Assembly: GCA_035772785.1 (NCBI GenBank)
Contig: JAOCPU010000037.1
Location: 62,001-126,000 of the forward strand
DNA length: 64,000 nt
Reading direction: 5' to 3'
Origin: Phlebiopsis flavidoalba
Lineage: Eukaryota > Basidiomycota > Agaricomycetes > Polyporales > Phanerochaetaceae
The first letter of the stretch is position 1, and each line of letters starts with the position of its first letter. A program made the translations under genes and the position numbers. Below are positions 62,658 through 64,000 of the stretch, piece after piece. Below the pieces are notes generated by a model, which worked only from the letters and a program-made list of their open reading frames with translations, had not been told where the DNA came from and did not search any database.

Positions 62658-63332
62658 TGCACCATTATTGAATGGCACAAAATAAGAAACAGCCAGAAAT
62701 AAGAATAGTAAAATATATTGAAACAGGAATATAATAATACTTAGACAAAAGACTCTTTATCTGTAGCCTAAAGACTATTACTAATAAATATTAGCCTACA
62801 ATAGACATCATATGTAATAGTCATCATGTAATATAGTACAGAATAGAGTGGGCAAAGGAAATGCTTTGTAAGGCATGAACAAGAAATTTGTCAGCCATTA
62901 CTAATATTTCCACAAAAGCTTACCAATCTGCTAAGTAATCAAGCTCCTATTGGCTGGCTAAAAATAGCTCACCACGACTGCTTACCAAGCAGGCCAAATC
63001 TAGGGTGAGGCATTTCTGCCATTGGCTAACAGGCAGTTTGAAGCAAGCACTTGTTGTTATGAGCATAGCCGAATGTCCTAAAATAATTGTTACCTTGACA
63101 ACAATTGTTATGGGGCAAAAAAAGGTATAAAAGGAGCTCAGACGAACTCACAAAGAGTAAGACTCAGAGTTCAGAAGACCCCAGCACAGAGGCTCAGGGC
63201 ACAGTATATTTGCAACAGACAGCAACTGAGACACTCGCAAGTTATAAGTTTTATTGTATTATCCAAGCATTAGATATAGTACCCACAAGTTTCCGAAGCA
63301 TATTTAGATATATCCCTCCATTAGGCTAGGCA
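62658..63332 (+). mobile_element. LTR, right copy (plus orientation)
   Basis: About 675 bp, TGCACCATTATTG...GGCTAGGCA. TATA box TATAAAAG at 63,126-63,133, then AAGAGTAAGACTCAGAG (R region) and TTTTATTGTATTATCC (possible polyadenylation region near 63,250). It matches the left LTR in reverse complement with high identity. Its internal region extends to the right and leaves the window. Attribution to Ty3/gypsy or Ty1/copia is not possible from the LTR alone. Confidence 0.72.
63126..63133 (+). promoter_or_regulatory. LTR TATA box
   Basis: TATAAAAG inside the right LTR; the same sequence occurs reversed in the left LTR (about 55,050). It would drive retroelement RNA. Confidence 0.5.
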
Positions 63333-64000
63333 GCTTTTGACCTGCGAGAGGCACGAGATCTCTTGAGGCAGTGCATAGAGTTCACTATGTTAGCAAAAGC
63401 CTTTCCACAAGAGGCGGTAAAAGGGCTAACTTCATCACGACTGAAAGTACTTGGAGGAAGCGAATCTAGAATATTCCCGAAACAGAGGTATTGGCTTCTG
63501 CTAGTATACAGAGACCCATACTACTTGATTTTGAATACATCTCATCTAAACAAAACACTACACACTTTAAAGAAGGAAATAAACTTCTTATACACAATTG
63601 ACTGCGTGACAGGCAGAAATAATCAAGTGGTACAGAATTTGATAAGTAGGAGTTACACATTTCTATTTGGAAACAGCATTAATAGGCAATCATCACACTC
63701 ACTAGCACACACGGTATCACTAAGAATCGAGAATTTTCCACATCCATCCCTACGAAACAACTGTGATAGCCCGGCATAAAGGCCCAGTGAACCACAGCAG
63801 AAAACCTACCTTTGGGTCTAGTTTATACATGAGCATTTCTAGCTCACACAAGCCCCAGTAACCAAGGGTCATATTTTCTGGCACGACAGCGTGTTTGTGC
63901 TTGGTTTTTCTTCATGAAGTTAACGTCCATTGTATCTGGATTATTCTCTATATGTCCTGTCATACCTCTATAGATTGAACACCCTTTTTTTGTGGAGTTC
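63333..64000 (+). mobile_element. Internal region of the right LTR element (partial)
   Basis: Follows the LTR directly. The first 550 bp match the reverse complement of 54,290-54,840. A frame from 63,363 to 63,779 includes RLKVLGGSESRIFPKQ and YWLLLVYRDP, also preserved in the left copy, but shows no known Gag motif. After about 63,885 it no longer matches the left element. Cut by the window end. Confidence 0.5.

Larger units (their letters stand above)
46109..64000. other. AT-rich, repeat-dominated region without host genes
   Basis: Base composition changes immediately after the TRM8 stop: A/T runs, TATA repeats and stop codons dominate both strands. Open frames are short and show no host protein motif. 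The region is explained in part by the transposon features listed separately (885-bp elements, gypsy Pol remnant, LTR pair, tandem blocks). Stretches 46,240-49,050, 57,726-58,830 and 59,740-62,100 hold nothing nameable beyond weak repeat similarity and a few GC-richer islands (47,600-47,720 and 58,840-58,930). Confidence 0.75.

Overview
The window reads as two joined landscapes of a filamentous fungus, most likely a basidiomycete (Agaricomycotina-type). Positions 1 to about 46,110 are gene-dense, of balanced base composition, with genes broken by many short introns (about 45-60 bp, GT...AG) and small spacers. Positions about 46,110-64,000 are AT-rich, contain no recognisable host gene, and hold transposon remains. 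Family names come from reading translations against remembered protein families; no database search was possible, and the genus cannot be fixed.

Layout of the gene-rich part: MED19-like (-), epoxide hydrolase (+), I-BAR/IMD-like protein (+), DEAD-box helicase DBP2 (+), glutaryl-CoA dehydrogenase (+), OLA1/YchF GTPase (-), an unresolved 5.5 kb stretch (14.2-19.7 kb), a DDT/WHIM-PHD chromatin protein (+), Ras-type GTPase (-), nuclear cyclophilin (+), UBX protein (-), PITH protein (+), eIF4B (-), ARPC2 (+), UBA4 (-), APC10 (+), PRP18 (-), COX6B/COX12 (+), U1-70K (-), COX10 (+), a ZNF830-like zinc-finger protein (-), citrate synthase (-) and tRNA m7G methyltransferase TRM8 (+). From the chromatin gene to the zinc-finger gene, 14 recognised genes alternate strand without exception, giving short head-to-head and tail-to-tail spacers. 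The genes are ordinary housekeeping functions: splicing (U1-70K, PRP18, probably ZNF830-like), mitochondrial energy metabolism (COX6B, COX10, citrate synthase, GCDH), translation and tRNA modification (eIF4B, UBA4, TRM8), cytoskeleton (ARPC2, I-BAR), cell cycle (APC10). Nothing shows they form a pathway cluster.

Nearly every conserved gene carries several one- or two-base frame breaks while conserved residues continue in another frame. This fits uncorrected long-read sequence error much better than pseudogenes, so gene limits are given across frame breaks and many ends are approximate.

The AT-rich part holds two copies, in opposite orientation, of an 885-bp terminal-inverted-repeat element flanked by TA; a decayed Ty3/gypsy Pol fragment (protease and the start of the RT region) cut by one of those copies; two divergent LTRs of one retroelement family forming a large inverted repeat; a 1.1 kb direct tandem duplication; a short satellite-like array; and simple repeats. 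No tRNA, rRNA, CRISPR array or new defence or biosynthetic system was seen. The points most worth a second look are the 676-bp intron inside motif V of DBP2, the strict strand alternation, and the nested element structure in the AT-rich part.
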